IMG/VR virus record: IMGVR_UViG_3300043568_000201
Span: 1 to 33,617 of that record
Reading direction: 5' to 3' (one strand)
DNA: 33,617 nucleotides
Origin: a virus
Shown here: in pieces, positions 20,728-28,596 of the stretch
Numbering within the stretch: position 1 is the first letter of the stretch
How the letters are laid out: each line of letters opens with the position of its first letter
Made by a program: the position numbers and the translations under genes
Notes under the pieces: model-generated
The model's input: only the letters and a program-made list of their open reading frames with translations
Database searches by the model: none
What the model was told of the DNA's origin: nothing

Positions 20728-21991
20728 GGATGCAGTTTCTAGGATAAGATTTCCTAAGAAATTTGAGGCACTTTTCCAACCTGAAAAGACTCGCTATCGC
20801 ATATTTTATGGTGGGCGAGGAGGCGCTAAGTCATGGTGCTTTGCTAGAGCGCTATTAGCCAAAGGCACTAAAGATCCTATGCGTATTCTATGCGCCAGGG
20901 AATTTCAGACCAGTATTAAGGACTCTGTTCACAAGCTCTTGTCAGACCAAATCTATGTTTTAGGCATGGAGTCCTTTTATGAGATTACTCAGACAACTAT
21001 ACGAGGCATCAATGGAACTGAGTTCATCTTTGCAGGGATCAAGAACAATACCAACAATATCAAGTCCATAGAAGGTATCGATATTTGTTGGGTAGAAGAA
21101 GCTCAATCTGTATCGGCAAATAGCTGGAATGTGCTGATTCCTACCATTCGTAAGCAAAACTCAGAAATTTGGGTCAGCTTCAATCCTGAGTTGCCTACAG
21201 ACGAAACATGGAAACGATTTGTGGAGAATCCTCCTGAAAGCTCTGTAGTCGTAAAAGTGAACTGGAACGACAATCCTTGGTTTCCTGAAACCCTTAATTT
21301 GGAGCGCTTATCCCTTAAATCTAGGGATTTGGCAGCCTATAACAATGTGTGGGAAGGCACTACAAGGAACACAGTTGATGGAGCTGTCTTTGGTAAGGAA
21401 ATGGATCAGGCTGAGTTGGAAGGTCGAATTACCAATGTTCCCTATGATCCATCCAAGCCTTGTCATGCGATTTTTGACCTTGGTTGGGCAGACAATACAG
21501 CTTGCTGGATTATTCAATATGTAGGATTTGACATTCGAGTGCTGAGATATTTTGAGGATAACCAAAAGACCATTCAGCATTATTTGAGCCTAATGCAAAC
21601 ATTTGGTTACATTTATGACACCATTTGGCTACCTCATGATGCTGCTGCCAAGTCATTAGGAACAGGAAAGTCTATTGAGGAAATTGTCAGAGCGACAGGA
21701 TTAAAAGTTCAGATCCTTGACCGAGTTCCTGTAACAGACTCAATAAACGCTGCAAGAACAATATTCCCAAGATGTTATTTTGATAGAAAAAATACAGAAG
21801 AAGGTTTAAACTGTTTAAGACATTATCGCTATGATGTTGATGAGCATGGAACTTTTAGCCAAAAGCCGTTACATGACATTTATTCGCATGGCGCTGATGC
21901 TTGGCGATATATTGGATTAATGGTGAACGAGCCTAAGAAAAGGCAACCAGTTAAACAAACTTATGCTCCTTATGGGAGTTGGATGGGATAG
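20705..21991 (+). CDS. Terminase large subunit (PBSX/Terminase_3 type)
   Basis: 428 residues. The ATPase has an atypical Walker A, GGRGGAKS (36-43), and a Walker B region GIDICWVEEAQS. The nuclease domain shows IFDLGWADNTACW, LPHDAAAKSLGTGKS and HGADAWRY, with acidic residues expected for the RNase-H-like fold. This is the packaging motor, docking on the portal. The enzyme type matches phages that package from pac or cos sites of concatemers; which of these applies cannot be told. Confidence 0.9.
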   Translation: MQADQKIKDAVSRIRFPKKFEALFQPEKTRYRIFYGGRGGAKSWCFARALLAKGTKDPMRILCAREFQTSIKDSVHKLLSDQIYVLGMESFYEITQTTIRGINGTEFIFAGIKNNTNNIKSIEGIDICWVEEAQSVSANSWNVLIPTIRKQNSEIWVSFNPELPTDETWKRFVENPPESSVVVKVNWNDNPWFPETLNLERLSLKSRDLAAYNNVWEGTTRNTVDGAVFGKEMDQAELEGRITNVPYDPSKPCHAIFDLGWADNTACWIIQYVGFDIRVLRYFEDNQKTIQHYLSLMQTFGYIYDTIWLPHDAAAKSLGTGKSIEEIVRATGLKVQILDRVPVTDSINAARTIFPRCYFDRKNTEEGLNCLRHYRYDVDEHGTFSQKPLHDIYSHGADAWRYIGLMVNEPKKRQPVKQTYAPYGSWMG

Positions 21992-21993
21992 AT

Positions 21994-24222
21994 ATGGCAG
22001 ATTATCAAAATCAAGATACTGGCGAAGATAGTCGCATTAATGAAGCTAAAAAGTTTCTCGATCTTTGCAATACTGTTGATTCTAATAATCGAGCTGAAGC
22101 TCTTGATGATGTAAGGTTTTGTGCAGGAGATCAATGGCCTGTAGATGTGCAAAACAGCCGAGTCTTAGAATCTAGACCTTGCTTGACGATTAATAAGGTA
22201 GATGCCTATGTTCGTCAAATCTGTAACCAAATCAGACAGCAAAGACCTCGCATTAAAGTGCAAGGCATGAACAATGAAGCAGATGCCAAGTTAGCTGAGA
22301 TTCTGAGTGGTGTTTGCAGACACATTGAATATCAATCCTCTGCTGATGTCGCTTATGACACAGCCGTTGAATATGCGGTCAAGATGGGATGGGGTTATTT
22401 CCGAATCATGACCGATTACATTTCTGATGATTCCTTTGAACAGGAAATCTACATTAGACCAATCGACAATCCTTTTACAGTCTATTTTGATCCTAATTCA
22501 CAGCTTCCTGATGGATCGGATGCAGAGCGTTGTTTGATTACTACTGTAGTCAGCAAGAAAACATTCAGAGCTATGTATCCTGGCAAAGATGATGGTCAGG
22601 GATTTAATAATCGTGGAACTGGTGATTCAGATGCAGAATGGGTAACTAAGGAAGATGTTCGCATTGCCGAATATTTTTACACAGTCAAAACTCCTTCCAA
22701 ATTAGTGCTTCTGTCAGATGGAACAAGCGTTTATCAAGACGAATTGCCTAGTGAAGAAGCATTAGCAGAAGCTGGAATCACCATTATTGAGCGCAGAGAT
22801 ACCTACAAAAAGCAAATTAAATGGTGCAAAGTAACGGCTATGGAAGTCCTTGAAGAAGGGGATTGGGCCGGTAAATACATTCCAGTTATTCCTGTTTATG
22901 GTCAATCTTGCATAGTTGATGCAAAGCACAAGAAATTTGGCTTGGTTCGCATGGCTAAAGATCCACAGCGTATGTATAACTACTGGACTACAGCTTTGAC
23001 TGAATCAGTTGCTCTTGCTCCCAAAGCCAAATGGTTATTGGCAGAGGGTCAAGACGAAGGACATGAGCAAGAGTGGAATCAAGCCAATATTAAGGCTATG
23101 CCTGTATTGCGTTACAAGCAAACAGATACAGAAGGCAGAATAGCACCAGCTCCTACTCGTTTACAACCTGAGCCTCCTCCTGCTGGTATCGTTACAGCCA
23201 CTCAAGGCATGAGTAATGACTTGATGACTGTCGTAGGTATCTATGATCCAAGTCAGCTCCCACAAGGAAATATCTCAGGAAAGGCTTTAGCTGGTCAGCA
23301 ACAGCAAGTCGATATGGTGAACTTCCACTATTACGACAATCTGACTCGCTCTATTGCCTACTGTGGTCGCATCATTCTTGACCTGATTCCTAAGATTTAC
23401 GATACAGAGCGTGTCATGCGAATTATCGGAGCTGACGAAAAGCCTGAAATCGTTACCCTAAATCAGCGAGTAACGGATGAGCAAGGAGTTGAGCGAATCC
23501 TTAATGATGTATCTGTTGGTCGTTATGATGTAGTGATGGATACAGGCCCTGGCTTCTCAACTAAGAGAACCGAAGCTGTCGAAAACATGATGACTTTGCT
23601 TGCTGCTGATCCTAATTTAATGGCAACTGCTGGTGATCTAATCTTCCGTAACATGGACTTCCCTGGCGCTGAGATTATTGCTGATCGATTAGCTGCTGCA
23701 AACCCACTTGCTCAAATTGACGAGAAATCAGATGTTCCTCCTCAAGTTCAGATGCAGTTGGCACAATCTCAACAGACAATTCAGCAATTACAGCAACAGA
23801 ATCAAATGTTGGCTATGGACATCAAATATGGCGCAACTATGCAACAAGCCAAAGAAGATGCTCATACCAAGCGCACTCTTATGGAAACTACTGCTAGAGC
23901 CTATAACACTCAGACAATGGCAGAAGTTAGGGTCAATGACCAAAATACTAGGTCAATTACGAGCCAAAACAAGACTGAGATTGATGCGATTGTTAAGCTA
24001 CTTATCGCCAATCTTGACACAAGACAACTGGAAGCTGAAATTGAGCGTAGGAATGAGGAGCAATTTGCCTATGCTAGGGAAGCTGCTAGGGATATAGGAC
24101 ATGAGCCTAATCCCCTAACTGGTCAGCCTCAAACCAATATTCCTATGCCTCCACAGCAACCAGTTCTAGAACCTATGCAACCTCAACCAATGCAACAACC
24201 TATGCCACAAGGAGTCCAATAA
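21994..24222 (+). CDS. Portal protein, P22-like
   Basis: 742 residues from ATG 21994; the in-frame ATG at 21979 is less likely because it lies within the terminase end. The protein matches the P22-type portal family: FLDLCNTVDSNNRAEALDDV, FCAGDQWP, NQIRQQRPRIKVQG and VKMGWGYFRIMTDY near the N-terminus; SGKALAGQQQQVDM and a Gln-rich helical barrel at the C-terminus. P22 gp1 is 725 residues, so length agrees. It forms the dodecameric DNA entry ring, next to the terminase. Confidence 0.85.
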   Translation: MADYQNQDTGEDSRINEAKKFLDLCNTVDSNNRAEALDDVRFCAGDQWPVDVQNSRVLESRPCLTINKVDAYVRQICNQIRQQRPRIKVQGMNNEADAKLAEILSGVCRHIEYQSSADVAYDTAVEYAVKMGWGYFRIMTDYISDDSFEQEIYIRPIDNPFTVYFDPNSQLPDGSDAERCLITTVVSKKTFRAMYPGKDDGQGFNNRGTGDSDAEWVTKEDVRIAEYFYTVKTPSKLVLLSDGTSVYQDELPSEEALAEAGITIIERRDTYKKQIKWCKVTAMEVLEEGDWAGKYIPVIPVYGQSCIVDAKHKKFGLVRMAKDPQRMYNYWTTALTESVALAPKAKWLLAEGQDEGHEQEWNQANIKAMPVLRYKQTDTEGRIAPAPTRLQPEPPPAGIVTATQGMSNDLMTVVGIYDPSQLPQGNISGKALAGQQQQVDMVNFHYYDNLTRSIAYCGRIILDLIPKIYDTERVMRIIGADEKPEIVTLNQRVTDEQGVERILNDVSVGRYDVVMDTGPGFSTKRTEAVENMMTLLAADPNLMATAGDLIFRNMDFPGAEIIADRLAAANPLAQIDEKSDVPPQVQMQLAQSQQTIQQLQQQNQMLAMDIKYGATMQQAKEDAHTKRTLMETTARAYNTQTMAEVRVNDQNTRSITSQNKTEIDAIVKLLIANLDTRQLEAEIERRNEEQFAYAREAARDIGHEPNPLTGQPQTNIPMPPQQPVLEPMQPQPMQQPMPQGVQ

Positions 24223-24626
24223 TGCCTTTAGTAACTAGCGAAAACAGAGAGCAATTCATCAAGTCAGAAATGGCTAAAAAGGCTGGAAAGCCTAAATATG
24301 ATGAGCCTGATTACGACAAAATGAGTCCTGGCGCTAAAGAATTAGCGCTTCATGCTGATAACGATCAACATTTGTATCGCTCAAGTCATATTCCTATTGT
24401 CAAAAACTTACAAAAGAAAATGAAAAAAGGTGAATACGAGCAAGACAAGGCTCGTAAGTTATGGGGATACCATGCTGATCGAGCAGCTCAGTCGTATCAC
24501 AAAGAGCATGGAACTCCTGATACACCTTGGCACAAAATGTTTTCTCCAGCAGAACGCAAAGAAGCAGCTCATCATTTTGAGAGTGTTCATAGAGAACAAG
24601 TTGAAGATGATTCAAACTTTAAATAA
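24222..24626 (+). CDS. Hypothetical head-module protein
   Basis: 134 residues, charged and His-rich (ALHADNDQHLYRSSH, EAAHHFESVHREQVEDD). The start shares a base with the portal stop (TAATG). It sits between portal and scaffold, where podophages often carry a small accessory protein. No enzymatic motif; a minor structural or packaging role is likely. Confidence 0.65.
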   Translation: MPLVTSENREQFIKSEMAKKAGKPKYDEPDYDKMSPGAKELALHADNDQHLYRSSHIPIVKNLQKKMKKGEYEQDKARKLWGYHADRAAQSYHKEHGTPDTPWHKMFSPAERKEAAHHFESVHREQVEDDSNFK

Positions 24627-24628
24627 TA

Positions 24629-24691
24629 TTGTTTTAAATAAGTTTTAGTGGTAAAAATGAACTGTTGTAAACCTACCAATGGGATCATTGG
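24629..24691 (+). promoter_or_regulatory. Candidate promoter and short hairpin before the scaffold gene
   Basis: TTGTTT (24629-24634) and TAAAAA (24652-24657) are 17 bp apart, with TGG right before the -10, an extended -10 form. Downstream, CCAATG and CATTGG (24676-24681, 24686-24691) form a hairpin with a GGAT loop just ahead of the scaffold ribosome site. This is the largest gap in the head module and may raise scaffold and coat expression. Confidence 0.35.
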
Positions 24692-24713
24692 GTAAAAATC
24701 TTGAGGATTACTC

Positions 24714-25673
24714 ATGTCAGAAGCACAAGCTGTAGAACAGCCAAAAACGGCTGGAAATGTAGTAACAAGTGAAAATTTAGCTGAATGGACTATGAATCGT
24801 CTTGGTTTAGCTACCGAGGAAGCTCCTGTTGAGGCTGAAGCAGTTGAGGAAACTCCTGAGTCAGAGCCGATAGTTGAAGCTGAAGGTGAGAGTGAACAAG
24901 AATCAGAGCCTGAAGCGAAAGTAACAGAGGAACGGAAACAAAATCCTAAACTCGAAAAGCGGTTTTCAGAGCTAACTAAAGCTCGTAAATTGGCAGAAGA
25001 AAACGCTGCCAAGGCACAAGCTGAAAAAGAGGCTTTGGAAGCTAGACTTAGGGAATACGAAGAAAGGAACGCTCCACAGCAAAAAGTGGAAGATCCAATC
25101 GGAGCAGAACCTAGGGCAGACCAGTTTGATGATGCTTTTGAATATGCAAAGGCTTTAGCAGAATGGTCAGCAGAAAAAGCGTTATATGATAGGGATCAGC
25201 AAGAAGCATTTCGCAGAGCTGAAGAAGAACGCTCTAAAGTCCTAAAGACTTGGAGTGAGAAACTTGAGAAAGCAAAGCCTCATTTAGCTGATTTTGATGA
25301 TATTGTTGAATCTACTAAAGTCGTTGTAAGCAACGAAGTTAGAGATGCAATTATTGAATCAGATGTTGGCCCTGAGATTCTTTATCACCTAGCTAGTCTA
25401 GATGAGGAAGAAGCTGAGAAGTTCCAATCATTGCCTGTTCATAGAGCTTTGAGAGAAATTGGGAAATTGGAGGCTAGATTTGAGAAGCAAGCAATTGCTC
25501 AAGAAGAAAAGCCTATAAGTAAGCCTGTTGCTCAGAAGTCTAAAGCTCCTGCTCCTCTCAGTCCTTTAAAGGCTACTGGAAGTGCAATGGAAACACCTAT
25601 TGGCTCAGATGGTGAGTTTCATGGGTCTTACCAAGCATGGAAAGCAGCTCGTAAGGCAGGGAAGATCAGGTAA
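24714..25673 (+). CDS. Scaffold protein
   Basis: 319 residues. The N-terminal third is very acidic (VEAEAVEETPESEPIVEAEG), then a long coiled coil (about 75-125), and the C-terminus is basic (KAARKAGKIR), the helix-loop-helix type end that in P22 scaffold contacts the coat. It lies directly before the coat gene, as in P22. Identification is by composition, length (P22 gp8 is 303) and place. GAGG lies 7 nt upstream. Confidence 0.75.
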   Translation: MSEAQAVEQPKTAGNVVTSENLAEWTMNRLGLATEEAPVEAEAVEETPESEPIVEAEGESEQESEPEAKVTEERKQNPKLEKRFSELTKARKLAEENAAKAQAEKEALEARLREYEERNAPQQKVEDPIGAEPRADQFDDAFEYAKALAEWSAEKALYDRDQQEAFRRAEEERSKVLKTWSEKLEKAKPHLADFDDIVESTKVVVSNEVRDAIIESDVGPEILYHLASLDEEEAEKFQSLPVHRALREIGKLEARFEKQAIAQEEKPISKPVAQKSKAPAPLSPLKATGSAMETPIGSDGEFHGSYQAWKAARKAGKIR

Positions 25674-25703
25674 ACCCTAATTTCTTTTTAAGGAAAAGAG
25701 AAA

Positions 25704-26933
25704 ATGAGTAATACCTTATTAACCATTAGCAAGATCACCAACGAAGCGTTGATGGTCTTGGAAAACGAATTAACTTTTACCTCTGAAGTAGATCGTAACT
25801 ATGACGATCAGTTCGCTGTAGTCGGTGCAAAGATTGGTAACACAGTCAATGTTCGCAGACCTGGTCGCTTCATTGGAACGACAGGCCCTGCCTTGAATGT
25901 TGAAGATTTCAACGAAACTTCAGTTCCTGTAACCCTCTCAACCCAGTTCCATGTGGACACACAGTTCACTACTCAGGATTTGGCATTGAGCTTGGATATG
26001 TTCTCTGATCGTGTTTTGAAGCCAGCAGTTGCTGCTATCGCCAACAAGATTGACCTTGATGGTTTAACAATGGCTAAAAATGCTACTTACAACACAGTCG
26101 GAACTGCTGGAACTCCTCCAACTGGTCTTATCACCTTCTTGAACGCTGGTGCTTACCTTGATTCTGAAGGCGCTCCTCGTGATGGTCGTAGATCTTGCAT
26201 CATTGATCCATTCTCAAGCGCAACGATTGTTGATAGCTTGAAAGGTCTTTTTGTTCCACAAGAAGCCATTGGTGAGCAATATCGCAAAGGCTTGATGGGT
26301 CGAGATTCTGCTGGTATGAACTGGAAGATGGATCAGAACGTGGTCAATCAAACCTATGGCAATTTCGCAGGAACAGCTACAGTCAATGTAACTACAGCAA
26401 CTGGTTTCTTGACTAGCGGTTGGGCTTCCAATGCCAACATTACCTTGACTTTGACTAATACTGTTAGCTTGAACCAAGGTGATACCTTTACGATTGCTGG
26501 TGTTTATGGTGTAAACCCACAAAATCGTCAGTCTTACGGCAAACTGCGTAATTTCGTAGTTAATACTGCTGTTAGTGGAACTGGTGGAACTATTACTGTC
26601 AATGTATCTCCTGCTCCTATTTCTGCTGGTCAGTTCCAAAACATCAGCGTAACTAGCTCAGGCGCACAAGCAGTAACTTTCTTTAACAGCACAGGTGTTA
26701 CCAGCCCACAAAATATCATCATGCACAGAAATGCGTTTACTCTCGCAGTAGCGGATCTTGAGTTGCCTGAAGGTGTTCATTTTGCTGGTCGTGCAAGCGA
26801 CAAAGAAATCGGTCTGTCTATGCGTGTGGTTCGTCAATACACCATCAACAATGACTCGATTCCTACTCGTCTAGATGTTCTCTATGGTTGGGCCCCACTC
26901 TATCCTGAGTTGGCTTGCCGTATTGCATCTTAA
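25704..26933 (+). CDS. Major capsid protein, P22 coat-like
   Basis: 409 residues (P22 gp5: 430). The N-terminal part matches the P22 coat family: ITNEALMVLENELTFTSEVD, KIGNTVNVRRPGRF, STQFHVDTQFTTQDLALSLD and DRVLKPAVAAIANKIDLDGL. A Thr/Val/Gly-rich middle part (about 222-330) corresponds to the inserted I-domain. HK97-like fold expected. AAGGAAAAGAG precedes the start. The codon choice here is richer in C-ending codons than in neighbouring genes, as expected for the most highly expressed protein. Confidence 0.9.
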   Translation: MSNTLLTISKITNEALMVLENELTFTSEVDRNYDDQFAVVGAKIGNTVNVRRPGRFIGTTGPALNVEDFNETSVPVTLSTQFHVDTQFTTQDLALSLDMFSDRVLKPAVAAIANKIDLDGLTMAKNATYNTVGTAGTPPTGLITFLNAGAYLDSEGAPRDGRRSCIIDPFSSATIVDSLKGLFVPQEAIGEQYRKGLMGRDSAGMNWKMDQNVVNQTYGNFAGTATVNVTTATGFLTSGWASNANITLTLTNTVSLNQGDTFTIAGVYGVNPQNRQSYGKLRNFVVNTAVSGTGGTITVNVSPAPISAGQFQNISVTSSGAQAVTFFNSTGVTSPQNIIMHRNAFTLAVADLELPEGVHFAGRASDKEIGLSMRVVRQYTINNDSIPTRLDVLYGWAPLYPELACRIAS

Positions 26934-26960
26934 TTAATTGGATAAAGAAAGGAACTAATT

Positions 26961-27194
26961 ATGTCTAATCCAGGCCCAGCATCAACAGTATCAGCAGTCT
27001 ATCTATTCAACGGCAATGCAGCCGATGGTGTAGCTCTAGGTGTAGCTGGTGGTAAAGTAGGCTTTTATGGCGAAACTCCAGTAGTGCAAGCAGCAGCGAT
27101 TACAACGATTGCTACTAACGCAACTGGAACAGCAATTTCTACAGCAGTTAATGACATCATTACTGCATTGAAGAACATTGGTGTAACAGCCTAA
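26961..27194 (+). CDS. Small capsid-associated (decoration or head-fibre type) protein
   Basis: 77 residues, Ala/Gly/Thr-rich. The block GKVGFYGETPVVQAAAIT (30-47) and the C-terminal ALKNIGVTA resemble the tip of phage head fibres and short decoration proteins. It directly follows the coat gene with its own AAAGGAAC ribosome site and precedes a terminator, so it belongs to the capsid transcript. Call is by pattern only. Confidence 0.65.
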   Translation: MSNPGPASTVSAVYLFNGNAADGVALGVAGGKVGFYGETPVVQAAAITTIATNATGTAISTAVNDIITALKNIGVTA

Positions 27195-27209
27195 TCATGT
27201 TGTAAATCA

Positions 27210-27239
27210 AAGCTCACTCCCAAAAGGGGTGGGCTTTTT
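27210..27239 (+). terminator. Rho-independent terminator after the capsid genes
   Basis: AAGCTCACTCC pairs with GGGGTGGGCTT over about 11 bp with two G-U pairs, around a short CAAAA loop, and is followed by TTTTT (to 27239). It separates the capsid genes from the glycosyltransferase and fibres. Confidence 0.85.
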
Positions 27240-27257
27240 CTTTTGTGAAGGGAAGAA

Positions 27258-27917
27258 ATGCACATCACTATCGCTATTCCAGCCTATACAGGCTCAGTTT
27301 ATATGGCAACTATGAGATCTTTGGTAAACGATCTTGTAATGCTTGTTTCTAGGGGGGATACATTTACCCTTATTGATGACATTGGAAGTGCTTACATAGC
27401 GGATTGTCGAGGCGCTATAGCCTCTAATTTTTTAAAAACAGAATCCGATTGTTTAGTTTTTGTCGATTCGGATGTAGCTTGGGAAAAAGGCGCTCTTTTA
27501 AGGCTTGTAGATCATCCTGTTGATTTAGTTGGTGGAATATATCCATATCGAGTTGATAACTTAGGATTTCCAATTAAATACCTAGATAAACCTGAACTTT
27601 GGGCTGATCCTGAAACTGGCTTGCTAGAAGTAGCTGCCATTCCTACTGGATTTATGAAAATTAGTCGTAATTGCTTAGAGCAAATGGTCAAAGCCTATCC
27701 TGAACAATACTTTCATGATGGAGCTAAAGACAATTTGTTTTATGACTTATTTGCTCATATTGCTGATGGTGATAAGAAATACGGAGAGGATTATTCTTTC
27801 TGTTTTAGATGGAGCAAATTAGGAGGTAAGGTTTGGTGTGATCCTGAAATTAAAATGGGTCATACAGGAACTAAAACTTTTGTTGGTCATTTCGGAGATT
27901 GGCTAAGAAATCGTTAA
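27258..27917 (+). CDS. Glycosyltransferase, GT-A fold
   Basis: 219 residues. The start ITIAIPAYTGSVYMATMRSL (3-22) is the usual nucleotide-sugar binding beginning of GT-A enzymes, and CLVFVDSDVAWEKGAL (72-87) carries the DxD-type metal motif (Asp77-Ser-Asp79). A later GEDYSFCFRWSKLG block is typical for GT-A acceptor-side motifs. It would transfer a sugar from a nucleotide sugar, target unknown: capsid or fibre protein, or DNA. It has its own ribosome site (AAGGGAAG) after the capsid terminator. Confidence 0.75.
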   Translation: MHITIAIPAYTGSVYMATMRSLVNDLVMLVSRGDTFTLIDDIGSAYIADCRGAIASNFLKTESDCLVFVDSDVAWEKGALLRLVDHPVDLVGGIYPYRVDNLGFPIKYLDKPELWADPETGLLEVAAIPTGFMKISRNCLEQMVKAYPEQYFHDGAKDNLFYDLFAHIADGDKKYGEDYSFCFRWSKLGGKVWCDPEIKMGHTGTKTFVGHFGDWLRNR

Positions 27918-27922
27918 TATTA

Positions 27923-27950
27923 TTGAATATTTACAAAAAAATAGGATAAT
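27923..27950 (+). promoter_or_regulatory. Candidate promoter for the fibre genes
   Basis: TTGAAT (27923-27928) and GATAAT (27945-27950) are 16 bp apart, in the AT-rich gap between the glycosyltransferase and the first small fibre gene. The -10 fits sigma70 in five of six positions. Plausible but unproven. Confidence 0.45.
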
Positions 27951-27987
27951 GAGGTAGTAGTCCAACCCTCTTTGCAAAGGAAAAAAA

Positions 27988-28218
27988 ATGACTTCAAATA
28001 CCAAAGCCGTAGGTGTAGCTTACGCAGATCCCAAATTAGACAGCATTACTCTAGCAACTGGTTTAGTTGAAATTCTATCCCTTGATATTGCTATTACTGA
28101 CAATGTAACCACTACTACAGCTCCTGCTAACAGCCTAGCCGTTACTTCTAACGCTACTGGAACTGGCAAATTGTGGATGTCTGATGGTTCTAAATGGCAA
28201 CAGCTTGCTGCTATCTAA
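27988..28218 (+). CDS. Small structural-type protein
   Basis: 76 residues, Thr/Ala/Asn-rich beta pattern (VTTTTAPANSLAVTSNATGT), with the C-terminal KLWMSDGSKWQQL, a block common at the ends of phage fibre-related proteins. AAAGGAAAA precedes the ATG. Likely a minor virion protein of the fibre module; no firm family. Confidence 0.55.
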   Translation: MTSNTKAVGVAYADPKLDSITLATGLVEILSLDIAITDNVTTTTAPANSLAVTSNATGTGKLWMSDGSKWQQLAAI

Positions 28219-28227
28219 GGACAAATC

Positions 28228-28578
28228 ATGTCTAATACTATCGTTTTGCGATTACAAGCGCAGACAACGGCATTATCGGTAGGAGCTACAGCTCATGCTG
28301 CTGTTACTGTTTCTTCAGTAGGCAATAATCAGGTCAATTACGCAGCATTTTTAAATGCTGGAGCTAATTCAGTTGCCATTGAGATTTCTCCAATAGGAGT
28401 TACTGCTACTACAGCAACACTTCCTGTTGATGGAACAAATGGTTCTTTTGTATTGCCTCCTTTGATGACTCAACCAATTGTTTTGGCAACTCCAGCAAAT
28501 AACTTCCAAGTATCTGCTATCGGTTCTGCTACAGGCCCTGCTCTTGTATATATAACTCCAGTAGGGAATCAGTCTTAA
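28228..28578 (+). CDS. Small beta-rich structural-type protein
   Basis: 116 residues, beta-rich and low in charge (LRLQAQTTALSVGATAHAAV; VNYAAFLNAGANSVAIEISP), ending VYITPVGNQS. The spacing and place suggest a minor head or fibre protein. Similar short Ser/Thr/Ala-rich proteins precede fibre genes in related phages. No specific family. Confidence 0.55.
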   Translation: MSNTIVLRLQAQTTALSVGATAHAAVTVSSVGNNQVNYAAFLNAGANSVAIEISPIGVTATTATLPVDGTNGSFVLPPLMTQPIVLATPANNFQVSAIGSATGPALVYITPVGNQS

Positions 28579-28596
28579 AAATTTAAAGGATGCTGT

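Noticed and set aside
23708-24097. 129-codon plus-strand frame within the portal C-terminus
   Set aside because: Out-of-frame reading of a Gln-rich repeat region without a ribosome site; unlike the methyltransferase case, no motif is seen.
24587-25012. 141-codon minus-strand frame over the scaffold gene start
   Set aside because: Ser-rich composition is the antisense of an acidic/Ala-rich gene; no ribosome site and no motif.
26214-26639. 141-codon minus-strand frame in the coat gene
   Set aside because: Antisense to a high-confidence capsid gene; Ser/Thr-rich low-complexity product.
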